From the NCBI GenBank assembly GCA_003164655.1, contig PLTW01000247.1, positions 1,546 through 13,074 of the forward strand: a stretch of DNA of 11,529 nucleotides, read 5' to 3'. The DNA comes from Actinomycetota bacterium (GTDB lineage Bacteria > Actinomycetota > Thermoleophilia > UBA2241). Position numbers and translations under genes: made by a program. This document shows positions 5,870 through 11,529 of the stretch, one piece after another; the first letter of the stretch is position 1, and each line of letters opens with the position of its first letter. Below the pieces are notes generated by a model. It did not search any database. It was given only the letters and a program-made list of their open reading frames with translations, and was not told the origin of the DNA.

Positions 5870-7285
5870 ATGACCGACCAGTTGCGCACCGTCAACATCC
5901 GCCTGTTCGCCGTGGTGGCGATGATCTTCATCTTCGTCTCCTCGGGCGCCTTCGGCATCGAAGACATGGTCTCGTCGTCGGGCCCCGGTCTCACGATCGT
6001 GATGCTGCTGGCCCTGCCGGTCTTCTGGGCCATGCCCATGGCGCTGGTCTGTTCCGAGCTGGGCTCGGCGCTGCCCGAAGAGGGCGGCTACTACGCCTGG
6101 ACGCGGCGCGCCATGGGCGAGTTCTGGGGCTTTCAGTGCGGCTGGTGGGCGTGGACCTGTCAGTGGGTCGATTCGGCCGTCTACATCGCCCTGGTCCAGG
6201 GGTACGTCGCCACCTGGTGGCCGCAGTTGAACGGCTGGGAGCTCTGGCTGATCGGCGCCGCGCTCATCGCGGTGTTCGCCTACACCAACATCCGCGGCCT
6301 CAATATCATCGCTCTGAGCTCGGTCGTGTTCACGGTCGTCATCGTGGCGCCGTTCCTCGTCGAGATCGTACTCGGCTTTGCCAAATGGCATGGTTCTCCG
6401 TTGCAGCCCTTCGTGCCTCCCGGCCAGTCGGTCGGCAGCAGTCTCAATCTGGGCCTCGCGGTGGGAGTCTGGATGTACTCCGGCTACGATTCGATGTCGA
6501 CGATCGCCGGCGAGGTCCACAGCCCGCGGCGGCTCATTCCGCGCGGGCTGATGATCGCCATGCCGATCGTCGTCGCCCTGTACGTCCTGCCGACGCTCGC
6601 CGGCCTGGCCGGGGTCGGCAGGTGGAGCGAATGGGCCACCACCGGCGGCATCTCGTTCGTCGAGATCACCAAGGCCCTTGGGGGGCCGGTGCTGGGGTAC
6701 GTCATGCTGGGGGTCGCCGTGATCAGCAACATGGCGCTCTATCAGGACTACCTCACCTCGGGCTCGCGGCCGGCCTACTCCATGGCCGAAGACAGGCTGC
6801 TGCCCAAGGCTCTCACCAGAGCGCACCCCAGGTACGGTACGCCCTTCGTCTCGATCCTCTTCTTGGCGGGACTCAATCTGGTGCTCATCATCGGCTCGTT
6901 CGCCAACCTGGTCGTGATCGACGTCTTTCTCAACATGCTCTACTACCTGCTCATCTTCGTGGCCGCCATCCGCCTGCGCCAGAAGGAGCCCGGACTCGAG
7001 CGACCCTTCCGCATATGGGGCGGCACGGCGACCCTCGTGGCGATCTGCGCGCCGGCGATCTTCATCGCCCTGCTCACCCTCTACACCAACGCCATCGACA
7101 CGAGCACCACGATCTTCGGCCACGCCTCGTTTTCGATCTTCGGCTGGACGTTCGGCTGGTATGGCATCGGCGGCGTGATCGCCATGTGCACCGGGCCGGT
7201 CGCCTACCTGTTCTTCAAGAAGACGCTGGGAGGACGGCCGCTCGACGGCGAGCCGGCGGTCGCACCGACCGACGTGTCGGCCTAG
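5870..7285 (+). CDS. APC-superfamily amino acid/polyamine permease
   Basis: A 471-residue inner-membrane transporter with about 12 hydrophobic segments. The first helix carries the unwound-helix motif SSGAFGIED (24-32) and is followed by CSELGSALPEEGGYYAW (61-77). A GYDSMSTIAGEVHSPRRLIPR stretch (205-225) occupies the helix-6 region, and AYSMAEDRLLPKAL (302-315) follows helix 8. These patterns are closest, from memory, to the polyamine:H+ symporter branch of the APC superfamily, so putrescine- or spermidine-like amines are reasonable substrates; amino acids cannot be excluded. ATG 5870 has GGGAGAGG at 5856-5863. A TATGGT (5843-5848) could be a -10 box, but no -35 fits, so co-transcription with the dehydrogenase 85 bp upstream is as likely. 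The C-terminal tail (about 452-471) is short and hydrophilic. Confidence 0.88.
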   Translation: MTDQLRTVNIRLFAVVAMIFIFVSSGAFGIEDMVSSSGPGLTIVMLLALPVFWAMPMALVCSELGSALPEEGGYYAWTRRAMGEFWGFQCGWWAWTCQWVDSAVYIALVQGYVATWWPQLNGWELWLIGAALIAVFAYTNIRGLNIIALSSVVFTVVIVAPFLVEIVLGFAKWHGSPLQPFVPPGQSVGSSLNLGLAVGVWMYSGYDSMSTIAGEVHSPRRLIPRGLMIAMPIVVALYVLPTLAGLAGVGRWSEWATTGGISFVEITKALGGPVLGYVMLGVAVISNMALYQDYLTSGSRPAYSMAEDRLLPKALTRAHPRYGTPFVSILFLAGLNLVLIIGSFANLVVIDVFLNMLYYLLIFVAAIRLRQKEPGLERPFRIWGGTATLVAICAPAIFIALLTLYTNAIDTSTTIFGHASFSIFGWTFGWYGIGGVIAMCTGPVAYLFFKKTLGGRPLDGEPAVAPTDVSA

Positions 7286-7290
7286 AGGAG

Positions 7291-7344
7291 CGGCGAGGTC
7301 GGGCGTGGGCGCGGGCGGCGCCCAGCCTCGCCGGGCCGCGCCCA
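7291..7344 (+). terminator. Alternative hairpins after the permease gene
   Basis: Two mutually exclusive structures are possible. The first has an 8-bp outer stem (7291-7298 with 7326-7333), a 2-by-2 internal loop and a 5-bp inner stem (7301-7305 with 7319-7323). The second is a 9-bp stem (7306-7314 with 7336-7344). The latter ends next to the TTTGACG promoter box of the following gene. There is no true U-tract, so termination is uncertain. Confidence 0.3.
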
Positions 7345-7348
7345 ACGT

Positions 7349-7376
7349 TTGACGCCGGCTTGTGAGTCTCTAGGCT
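7349..7376 (+). promoter_or_regulatory. Promoter of the DUF1269 gene
   Basis: TTGACG (7349-7354), a 16-nt spacer and TAGGCT (7371-7376) give a good housekeeping-type promoter. The predicted start near 7383 leaves a leader of about 38 nt containing AAAGGAG (7409-7415) before the ATG at 7421. This gives the gene its own transcription unit, separate from the permease. Confidence 0.55.
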
Positions 7377-7420
7377 TTCAACGCAACAAAACGCACGGCC
7401 ACCAGTCGAAAGGAGCGCGT

Positions 7421-7918
7421 ATGAGTGAACTGATGGTTCTGGGCTTCGAAAACGAGGTCGAAGCCGACCGCTTCGGCCTCAAGCTGGCCGAGATGCAGAA
7501 GGACCTGATCGTCCAGTTACAGGACGCTGCCGAGGTCGTGCGCGACCCCGACGGCAAGCCCCACGTCAAGCACGACAGCCATCTGGTCGGGGCGGGCACG
7601 CTGGGCGGGGCCTTCTGGGGCATGCTGTTCGGCCTGCTGTTCTTCGTGCCTTTCCTGGGTCTTGCCATCGGCGCCGGCATGGGCGCCCTGTTCGGCAAGC
7701 TCGGCAAGACCGGCATCGACCAGCGCGTCCTGCAGGAGATGGGCGACGCCGTGCCGCCGGGCAAGGCCGGCTGGTTTCTGCTCATCGGCCAGCTCACCGA
7801 AGACAAGTTCCTGGCCGCCGTCCAGGGCACCGGCGCCAAGCTCGTGCGCTCCAATCTCACGGAAGCGCAGGAGAAGGAGCTCAAGAATGCCTTCGGCGCT
7901 CGCAAGCACGAGAAGTAG
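7421..7918 (+). CDS. DUF1269 family membrane protein with glycine zipper
   Basis: A 165-residue protein. The N-terminal 55 residues form an alpha/beta soluble part (MVLGFENEVEADRFGLKL, then an acidic/basic stretch to HLVGAG). Residues 56-95 are a Gly-rich hydrophobic segment with small residues every fourth position (GAGTLGGAFWG, AIGAGMGALFGKLG), likely a membrane hairpin or glycine zipper. The soluble C-terminal half contains PPGKAGWFLLIGQLTEDKF (112-130), characteristic of DUF1269. The function of the family is not established; members are common in Actinobacteria and often annotated as stress-associated membrane proteins. ATG 7421 follows AAAGGAG at ideal spacing. The gene is flanked by its own promoter and a strong terminator, so it is monocistronic. 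Assignment to the family is firm, function is not. Confidence 0.88.
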   Translation: MSELMVLGFENEVEADRFGLKLAEMQKDLIVQLQDAAEVVRDPDGKPHVKHDSHLVGAGTLGGAFWGMLFGLLFFVPFLGLAIGAGMGALFGKLGKTGIDQRVLQEMGDAVPPGKAGWFLLIGQLTEDKFLAAVQGTGAKLVRSNLTEAQEKELKNAFGARKHEK

Positions 7919-7945
7919 GCGACCGTCACAGGTAAGGGCGGCCTG

Positions 7946-7989
7946 CGGCGGGGCGGCCTTGTGGCCGCCCCGCCGTTCTGTCTTTGTCC
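7946..7989 (+). terminator. Strong intrinsic terminator after the DUF1269 gene
   Basis: A perfect 13-bp GC stem (7946-7958 with 7963-7975) with loop TTGT is followed by the T-rich run TTCTGTCTTTGT (7976-7987). It lies 27 bp past the DUF1269 stop and 21 bp past the stop of the convergent MFS gene. The opposite strand lacks a T-run after the stem, so it is mainly a plus-strand terminator. Confidence 0.85.
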
Positions 7990-7996
7990 GCCGACT

Positions 7997-9580
7997 CTAG
8001 GCTTCGATCTCGGGCCCGCGCCTGGCCGGATCCAGCGTGACCCAGGCGATGAGCCCTGACCCCAGGATCACGACGCCGGCCACCACCAGCGAGATCGAGA
8101 GGCCGCTGCGAAAGGCGCTGAAGGCGGCGTCGATGACGTGGGCCACGATGGGGCCGAAAGCCTGTTGAGCGGCGGCCGCTCCACCGCTGCCCTTGGGCAC
8201 CTGACCGGTTTCGACCGCGTTGATGACGATAGTGCGAAACCCGGCCGGCACGCCGAGGCCGGTGAGCCGCCTGGTCAGCTCGACCGTCAGGTGGCCATTG
8301 ACCAGCGAGCCCAGCACGGCGACGCCCACCACCGAACCCAGCTCGCGGGCGGTCGTGGTCGCCCCGGCGGCCATGCCGGAGTGCTCGGCCGGCACGACCG
8401 CCAGGGCGACCGAGGTGACCGGCACGACGGCGACACCGAAGCCCAGGCCGGCCAGGGCCAGCGCGGGGGCGAGCGTGGCGAACTCCACCTGGCCGCGCAG
8501 CGCCAGGTCGGTGGCCAGTACGCCGGCTCCGGCGGAAAGACAACCGAGCACGGTCGGCAGGCGCGGCCCGGCGCGGGCCACCCAGCGTCCGGTGAGGGCC
8601 GAGGCGGCGATCATGGCGATCGCCATGGGCACGAACAGGACCGCCGTGCGGTAGGCCGAGTAACCGACCACGACCTGCAGGTACAGCGCCGTAAAGAAGA
8701 AGATCGAGAAGATGCCGAAGTAGGCGGCGAAGGCGACCGTCAGGGCGCCGGTGAACGGCGCCTTGAGCAGGTAGACGTGGTCGAAGATCGGCGCCGGGCT
8801 GCGCTGCTCGACGGCCACGAACACGACGGCCGTCACGGCGCTCACCACGAAAAGCGTGACGACCACGGGGTCGCGGTAGCCGGTGGTCTCGCCGTGGATG
8901 ACGGCGAAGATCGCCGCGCCCAGCGCCAGCGGACCGAGGACAAAGCCGGCGATGTCTATGCGGGACGCCTGCGGGTCTGCGCTCTCGGGCACGGTGAGCA
9001 GCGCCCCGAGCAGAGCGGCCAGGCCGGCGGCGAGGTTGAACCAGAACACGGCGCGCCAGCCGCCGAGTCCCACCAGAACGCCGCCGAGCACCGGTCCCAT
9101 GGCCAGCGCCAGGCCGGCGACCGCCGCCCAGACGCCCAGCGCCCGGGCGCGCCGCGCGCGCTCGGGGTAGAGGTGGCGGATGATCGACAGCGTGCCCGGC
9201 TCGCTGGCGGCGGCGCCTACGCCCATGATCACCCGGGCGGCGACCAGGGCCGAGACCGTGGGCGCCAGCGCGCCGAACAGCGAGCCGCCGATGAACACCG
9301 CAAGGCCTCCCAGCATCACGCGCTTGCGCCCCAGGCGGTCGCCCAGCGTGCCCATGGCCAGCATCAGACCGGCGAAGGTCAGGGCGTAGCCGTTCACCAC
9401 CCACTGCAACTGCGCGACGCCGGCGTGCAGGCTCGACTGCACGTCGGCCAAGGCGACGCTGACGATCGTCGTGTCGAGGAACGTCAGAAAGAGGACTGCG
9501 GTGAGGGTCGCCAGGGCGGGACGGCGGCCGCCAGAGGCGGCCGCCGTCCCGCCGCTCGCCGCGGCTGGGGGACGTGCCAT
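7997..9580 (-). CDS. DHA2-family MFS efflux transporter, 14 helices
   Basis: A 527-residue inner-membrane drug:H+ antiporter of the EmrB/QacA type. The hallmark motifs are present: LDTTIVSVAL (35-44, motif D1), GTLGDRLGRKR (77-87, motif A), and GPVLGGVLVGLGGWRAVFW (162-180, antiporter motif C followed by the Trp-Arg turn). The length and hydrophobicity fit 14 transmembrane segments. Start ATG 9580 is 23 bp after the stop of the lipoprotein gene, with AGGG 8 nt upstream; this spacing implies a two-gene operon read leftward. Codons 10-22 are formed by a perfect 18-bp inverted repeat, giving an Ala/Gly/Arg tail before helix 1. The C-terminus is cytoplasmic and charged (DPARRGPEIEA). Substrate is unknown; relatives export drugs, dyes, siderophores or lipids. 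Confidence 0.93.
   Translation of the reverse strand: MARPPAAASGGTAAASGGRRPALATLTAVLFLTFLDTTIVSVALADVQSSLHAGVAQLQWVVNGYALTFAGLMLAMGTLGDRLGRKRVMLGGLAVFIGGSLFGALAPTVSALVAARVIMGVGAAASEPGTLSIIRHLYPERARRARALGVWAAVAGLALAMGPVLGGVLVGLGGWRAVFWFNLAAGLAALLGALLTVPESADPQASRIDIAGFVLGPLALGAAIFAVIHGETTGYRDPVVVTLFVVSAVTAVVFVAVEQRSPAPIFDHVYLLKAPFTGALTVAFAAYFGIFSIFFFTALYLQVVVGYSAYRTAVLFVPMAIAMIAASALTGRWVARAGPRLPTVLGCLSAGAGVLATDLALRGQVEFATLAPALALAGLGFGVAVVPVTSVALAVVPAEHSGMAAGATTTARELGSVVGVAVLGSLVNGHLTVELTRRLTGLGVPAGFRTIVINAVETGQVPKGSGGAAAAQQAFGPIVAHVIDAAFSAFRSGLSISLVVAGVVILGSGLIAWVTLDPARRGPEIEA
9515..9553. repeat. Perfect 18-bp inverted repeat inside the MFS 5' coding region
   Basis: Arms 9515-9532 and 9536-9553 are exact reverse complements with the 3-nt loop AGA (TCT in the mRNA). 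In the minus-strand mRNA the stem starts at nucleotide +28 of the coding sequence and spans codons 10-22, all in the soluble N-terminal tail. The placement is almost the same as that of the permease hairpin, though the sequences differ. Confidence 0.88.
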
Positions 9581-9603
9581 CGTGGCGCCCTAAGCGGCGC
9601 CGC

Positions 9604-10104
9604 TCACGGCGACGCCGAAGGCGAGGCGCCGGCCTGTCCTTGCTCGAGCTTGAGCAAGGCCTGGAAGCTCGGCGCCGAGACCTTCCAGACGCCGCCCTCG
9701 AGCACCGCCTGTCCCTTCTGGTCGGGCAGCGCCACCTGGCCGCCCTGCACGATCGAGTAGGTCACGTCGGCCGTGGTCGGCGAGGTGACGCTCACCGCCG
9801 TCACCTTGGCCTGTGTCGCCTTGGCCAGCGGCGAGCCAGCCTGCGCCTGGATGACGGTGGCGAACTGCTGACCGTTCTGCAGCAGGGTGATCTTGGTCGC
9901 CGCCGGTGTCGTGCCGGCAAAGAAGGTCTGCCAGGCGGTCGTGATGGCCGCCGAGGGCGAGGCGTTCATGGCAGGGCTCGGTGTCGCGCTCGGCGTCGCT
10001 GCGGCAGTCGACTTGCTGCCGCAGGCGGCGACCGCCACGGGCAGCGCCAGGAGGCACGCGGCAAGCGCGGCGCGGCCTGTCCACGTGCGTGTCAACATTC
10101 TCAT
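9604..10104 (-). CDS. Secreted lipoprotein with Mtb12-like domain
   Basis: A 166-residue exported lipoprotein. A basic N-terminus and hydrophobic core (11-24) end in lipobox Val-Ala-Ala-Cys, with Cys28 the lipidation site, so the mature protein should be anchored to the outer face of the membrane. A Ser/Thr/Pro/Ala linker (about 31-53) follows. The folded domain (about 54-155) includes WQTFFAGTTP (58-67), LLQNGQQFATVIQAQ (74-88), a TADVTYSI strand (111-118) and GGVWKVSAPSFQALLKLE (137-154). This resembles, from memory, the C-terminal domain of the mycobacterial low-molecular-weight antigen Mtb12. The tail is again Ser/Pro-rich. ATG 10104 has GGGAGG 9 nt upstream; a second ATG at 10098 is possible. 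It is the first gene of an operon with the MFS pump and may serve as its extracytoplasmic partner, which is inference. Confidence 0.85.
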   Translation of the reverse strand: MRMLTRTWTGRAALAACLLALPVAVAACGSKSTAAATPSATPSPAMNASPSAAITTAWQTFFAGTTPAATKITLLQNGQQFATVIQAQAGSPLAKATQAKVTAVSVTSPTTADVTYSIVQGGQVALPDQKGQAVLEGGVWKVSAPSFQALLKLEQGQAGASPSASP

Positions 10105-10333
10105 AGGTTCGCACCTCCCAAACGAAGTTTTCAGTGACGGCCGCCGTACGCGGCGGCCGTCGGGTTCCTTTGCCACCTGTCGGCGTTGCTTACACCTGTG
10201 AACGGGGCCGGCCGGCGCGCCCGCACCGTGTGGGCGGCACGGTCGCGGTTGCGCTCCCTGCCAGCGGCGGTAGTCTACGAACACGCAAACGATGTCCCGG
10301 TGTCTCGCCTGCGGCGAGCAGAAGGAGTGCCTT
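10105..10333. promoter_or_regulatory. Divergent control region between lipoprotein and lyase genes
   Basis: The 229-bp region contains several small signals. A perfect 11-bp inverted repeat (10136-10146 with 10151-10161, loop TACG) begins 32 nt upstream of the lipoprotein ATG, followed on the plus strand by a T-rich stretch. CACCTGT occurs twice in direct orientation (10174-10180 and 10193-10199). A 6-bp stem with a 3-nt loop (10304-10309 with 10313-10318) sits just before the lyase ribosome site. I could not find a convincing minus-strand promoter for the lipoprotein gene. Confidence 0.4.
10249..10276 (+). promoter_or_regulatory. Candidate promoter of the ammonia-lyase-family gene
   Basis: TTGCGC (10249-10254), a 16-nt spacer and TAGTCT (10271-10276) form a plausible housekeeping promoter. 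Transcription would start near 10283, leaving a leader of about 50 nt with a small hairpin (10304-10318) and AAGGAG (10322-10327) placed 6 nt before the GTG start. Confidence 0.45.
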
Positions 10334-11529
10334 GTGACTATCACGCTTGACGGCCGGTCGCTGACGATCGAGAGCCTCGTGGGCATCGCCCGCGACGGCG
10401 AGCAGGTCGCACTCGACCCGCAAGCGCTGGAGCGCATCCGCGTGTGCCGGGCCATGCTCGAAGACAAGCTCGCGGCCCACGAGATCATGTACGGCACCAA
10501 TACGGGGATCGGCGAGTTCTCCGAAGTCGTGCTCACCGACGAGCAGGTCGGGCTGTTTCAGCGCGCCCTGGTCTACAATCATGCCGCCGGCATCGGCGAA
10601 CCCGCGCCTCAGGAGGTGGTGCGGGCGGCGATGGCCGGCCGTATCAACGTCCACGCCCACGGCAACTCGGGCATCCGCCCGGAGATCACCCTCACTCTCG
10701 TGGAGATGCTCAACCGGGGCGTGACTCCGGTGGTCTGCCAGAAGGGCTCGGTGGGCGCCTGCGGCGACCTCGCCCCGATGGCTCAGCTCGCCCTGTCGCT
10801 GATGGGCGAAGGCGAGTCGTTCTACCAGGGCGAGCGGCTGCCCACGAGCGCCGCCATGGAGCGCGCCGGCATCGCCATCCCCGGCCTGCGGGCCCGCGAC
10901 GGCCTGGGCACCATCAACGGCGCCAACGTGCTCACCGCGATGAGCGCCCTGCTGCTGTACGACGCCGACCGCTGGCTGCGCCAGGCCGAGATCGCCTGCG
11001 CGATGTCGCTCGAGGCGCTGCTGGCCAACCTCAAGCCCTACGACGCGCGCCTGCATGAGCTGCGCGGCTTTGCCGGAGCGGTGCGCAGCGCCGCCGCCAT
11101 CAGGCGCTGTATCGACGGCAGCGACCTGGCCACAGGCAAGATCAAGACAAAGGTCCAGGACGCCTACTCCATGCGCTCCTCGCCGCAGGTGATCGGCGCC
11201 GCCCACGACGCCGTCGCCTATGCCCGTACGCAGGTCGAGATCGAGCTCAACGGCGTCGGCGACAACCCGATCTTCATCCCCGAAGACAAACTGACGCTCA
11301 CCGGCGCCAACTTCCAGGGCACGCCTGTCTCGCTGCCCATGGAGATGGTCGGCCAGGCGATCACCATGGTGAGCGTCCTGTCGGAGCGGCGCCTGAACCG
11401 CCTCGAAAACCCGGCCTTGAGCCAGGGGCTGCCCGACTTTCTGACCGCCGAGCCGGGCTTCTATTCGGGACTCATGCTCAGCCAGTACACCGCCGACACG
11501 CTGATTACCGAACAGCGCATCCTGGCCGC
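10334..11529 (+). CDS. Histidine/aromatic amino acid ammonia-lyase family enzyme, 5' part, with Cys in the MIO triad
   Basis: The first 398 codons of an enzyme of the MIO-dependent ammonia-lyase/aminomutase family (usual length about 510); the C-terminus lies outside the window. GTG 10334 follows AAGGAG by 6 nt, and with this start the numbering matches Pseudomonas putida histidase without gaps up to Asn195. Tyr53 (YGTNTGIG), His83 (NHAAGIGEP) and Asn195 (TINGAN) are present, as are Gln275, Tyr278 and Arg281 (QDAYSMR) and Phe327. The catalytic Glu near residue 412 is off the edge. The triad that cyclises into the MIO electrophile reads Ala142-Cys143-Gly144 instead of Ala-Ser-Gly. Other departures are FQGTP (327-331), more like phenylalanine lyases than the FHA of histidase, and Asn111 where Tyr is common (G-Y-S-G). 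No other histidine-utilisation gene is visible, so histidine, phenylalanine or tyrosine lyase, or aminomutase, all remain possible. Confidence 0.9.
   Translation, partial: MTITLDGRSLTIESLVGIARDGEQVALDPQALERIRVCRAMLEDKLAAHEIMYGTNTGIGEFSEVVLTDEQVGLFQRALVYNHAAGIGEPAPQEVVRAAMAGRINVHAHGNSGIRPEITLTLVEMLNRGVTPVVCQKGSVGACGDLAPMAQLALSLMGEGESFYQGERLPTSAAMERAGIAIPGLRARDGLGTINGANVLTAMSALLLYDADRWLRQAEIACAMSLEALLANLKPYDARLHELRGFAGAVRSAAAIRRCIDGSDLATGKIKTKVQDAYSMRSSPQVIGAAHDAVAYARTQVEIELNGVGDNPIFIPEDKLTLTGANFQGTPVSLPMEMVGQAITMVSVLSERRLNRLENPALSQGLPDFLTAEPGFYSGLMLSQYTADTLITEQRILA

Noticed and set aside
4453..7345. Two long minus-strand open frames (528 and 557 codons) opposite the dehydrogenase and the APC permease.
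   Set aside because: Compositionally biased products with no motif; the plus-strand genes show conserved family motifs and ribosome sites.
8138..9760. 540-codon plus-strand open frame across the MFS gene.
   Set aside because: Low-complexity Gly/Arg/His/Asp product with no recognisable domain, antisense to a protein carrying all MFS motifs.
10334..11529. Naming the lyase gene hutH.
   Set aside because: No other histidine-utilisation gene is visible, and FQGTP, Asn111 and Cys143 differ from standard histidases, so substrate is open.

Overview
The window is about 11.5 kb of very GC-rich bacterial DNA with tightly packed genes on both strands. The gene families point to a high-GC Gram-positive, most likely Actinomycetota: a DrrA/DrrB-like ABC exporter, a MerR-type HTH joined to a GAF domain, a lipoprotein with an Mtb12-like domain, a 14-helix DHA2 drug efflux pump and a DUF1269 glycine-zipper protein. 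Promoter -10 boxes of the TANNNT kind and GTG starts fit too. I cannot place it below phylum; this is inference from gene content, not a database match. No rRNA, tRNA, CRISPR array, insertion sequence or prophage was seen.

Layout, left to right. (1) Positions 1-501, + strand: the 3' end of a gene for a probable papain/C39-like cysteine-peptidase-fold protein. (2) 610-1227, +: a metallo-beta-lactamase-fold protein whose zinc motif is largely lost. (3) 1415-3276, +: a two-gene ABC exporter (ATPase and ABC-2 permease, ATGA overlap) behind a possible structured leader. (4) 3298-4362, -: a MerR-HTH/GAF regulator, convergent with the exporter and apparently made from a leaderless mRNA. (5) 4591-7285, +: a saccharopine-dehydrogenase-like oxidoreductase followed by an APC permease resembling polyamine/H+ symporters, divergent from the regulator across a 228-bp region with four CAAGT words. 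(6) 7421-7918, +: a DUF1269 membrane protein with its own promoter and a strong intrinsic terminator. (7) 10104 to 7997, -: a lipoprotein gene and a DHA2 MFS pump in one likely operon. (8) 10334 to the window end, +: the first 398 codons of an aromatic amino acid/histidine ammonia-lyase-family enzyme.

Functionally the window combines amine or amino acid handling (the dehydrogenase, the APC permease and the ammonia-lyase-type enzyme) with export (the ABC pair and the lipoprotein-MFS pair). The regulator may sense a small molecule through GAF and control itself and the dehydrogenase-permease pair.

Two signals stand out. The lyase-family enzyme has Cys at the position of the MIO-forming Ser (Ala-Cys-Gly instead of Ala-Ser-Gly), with the other visible catalytic residues kept. 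Long perfect hairpins (21-bp and 18-bp stems) also lie inside two unrelated transporter genes, starting at nucleotides +25 and +28 of the coding sequence. I found no clear multi-gene undescribed defence or mobile system.
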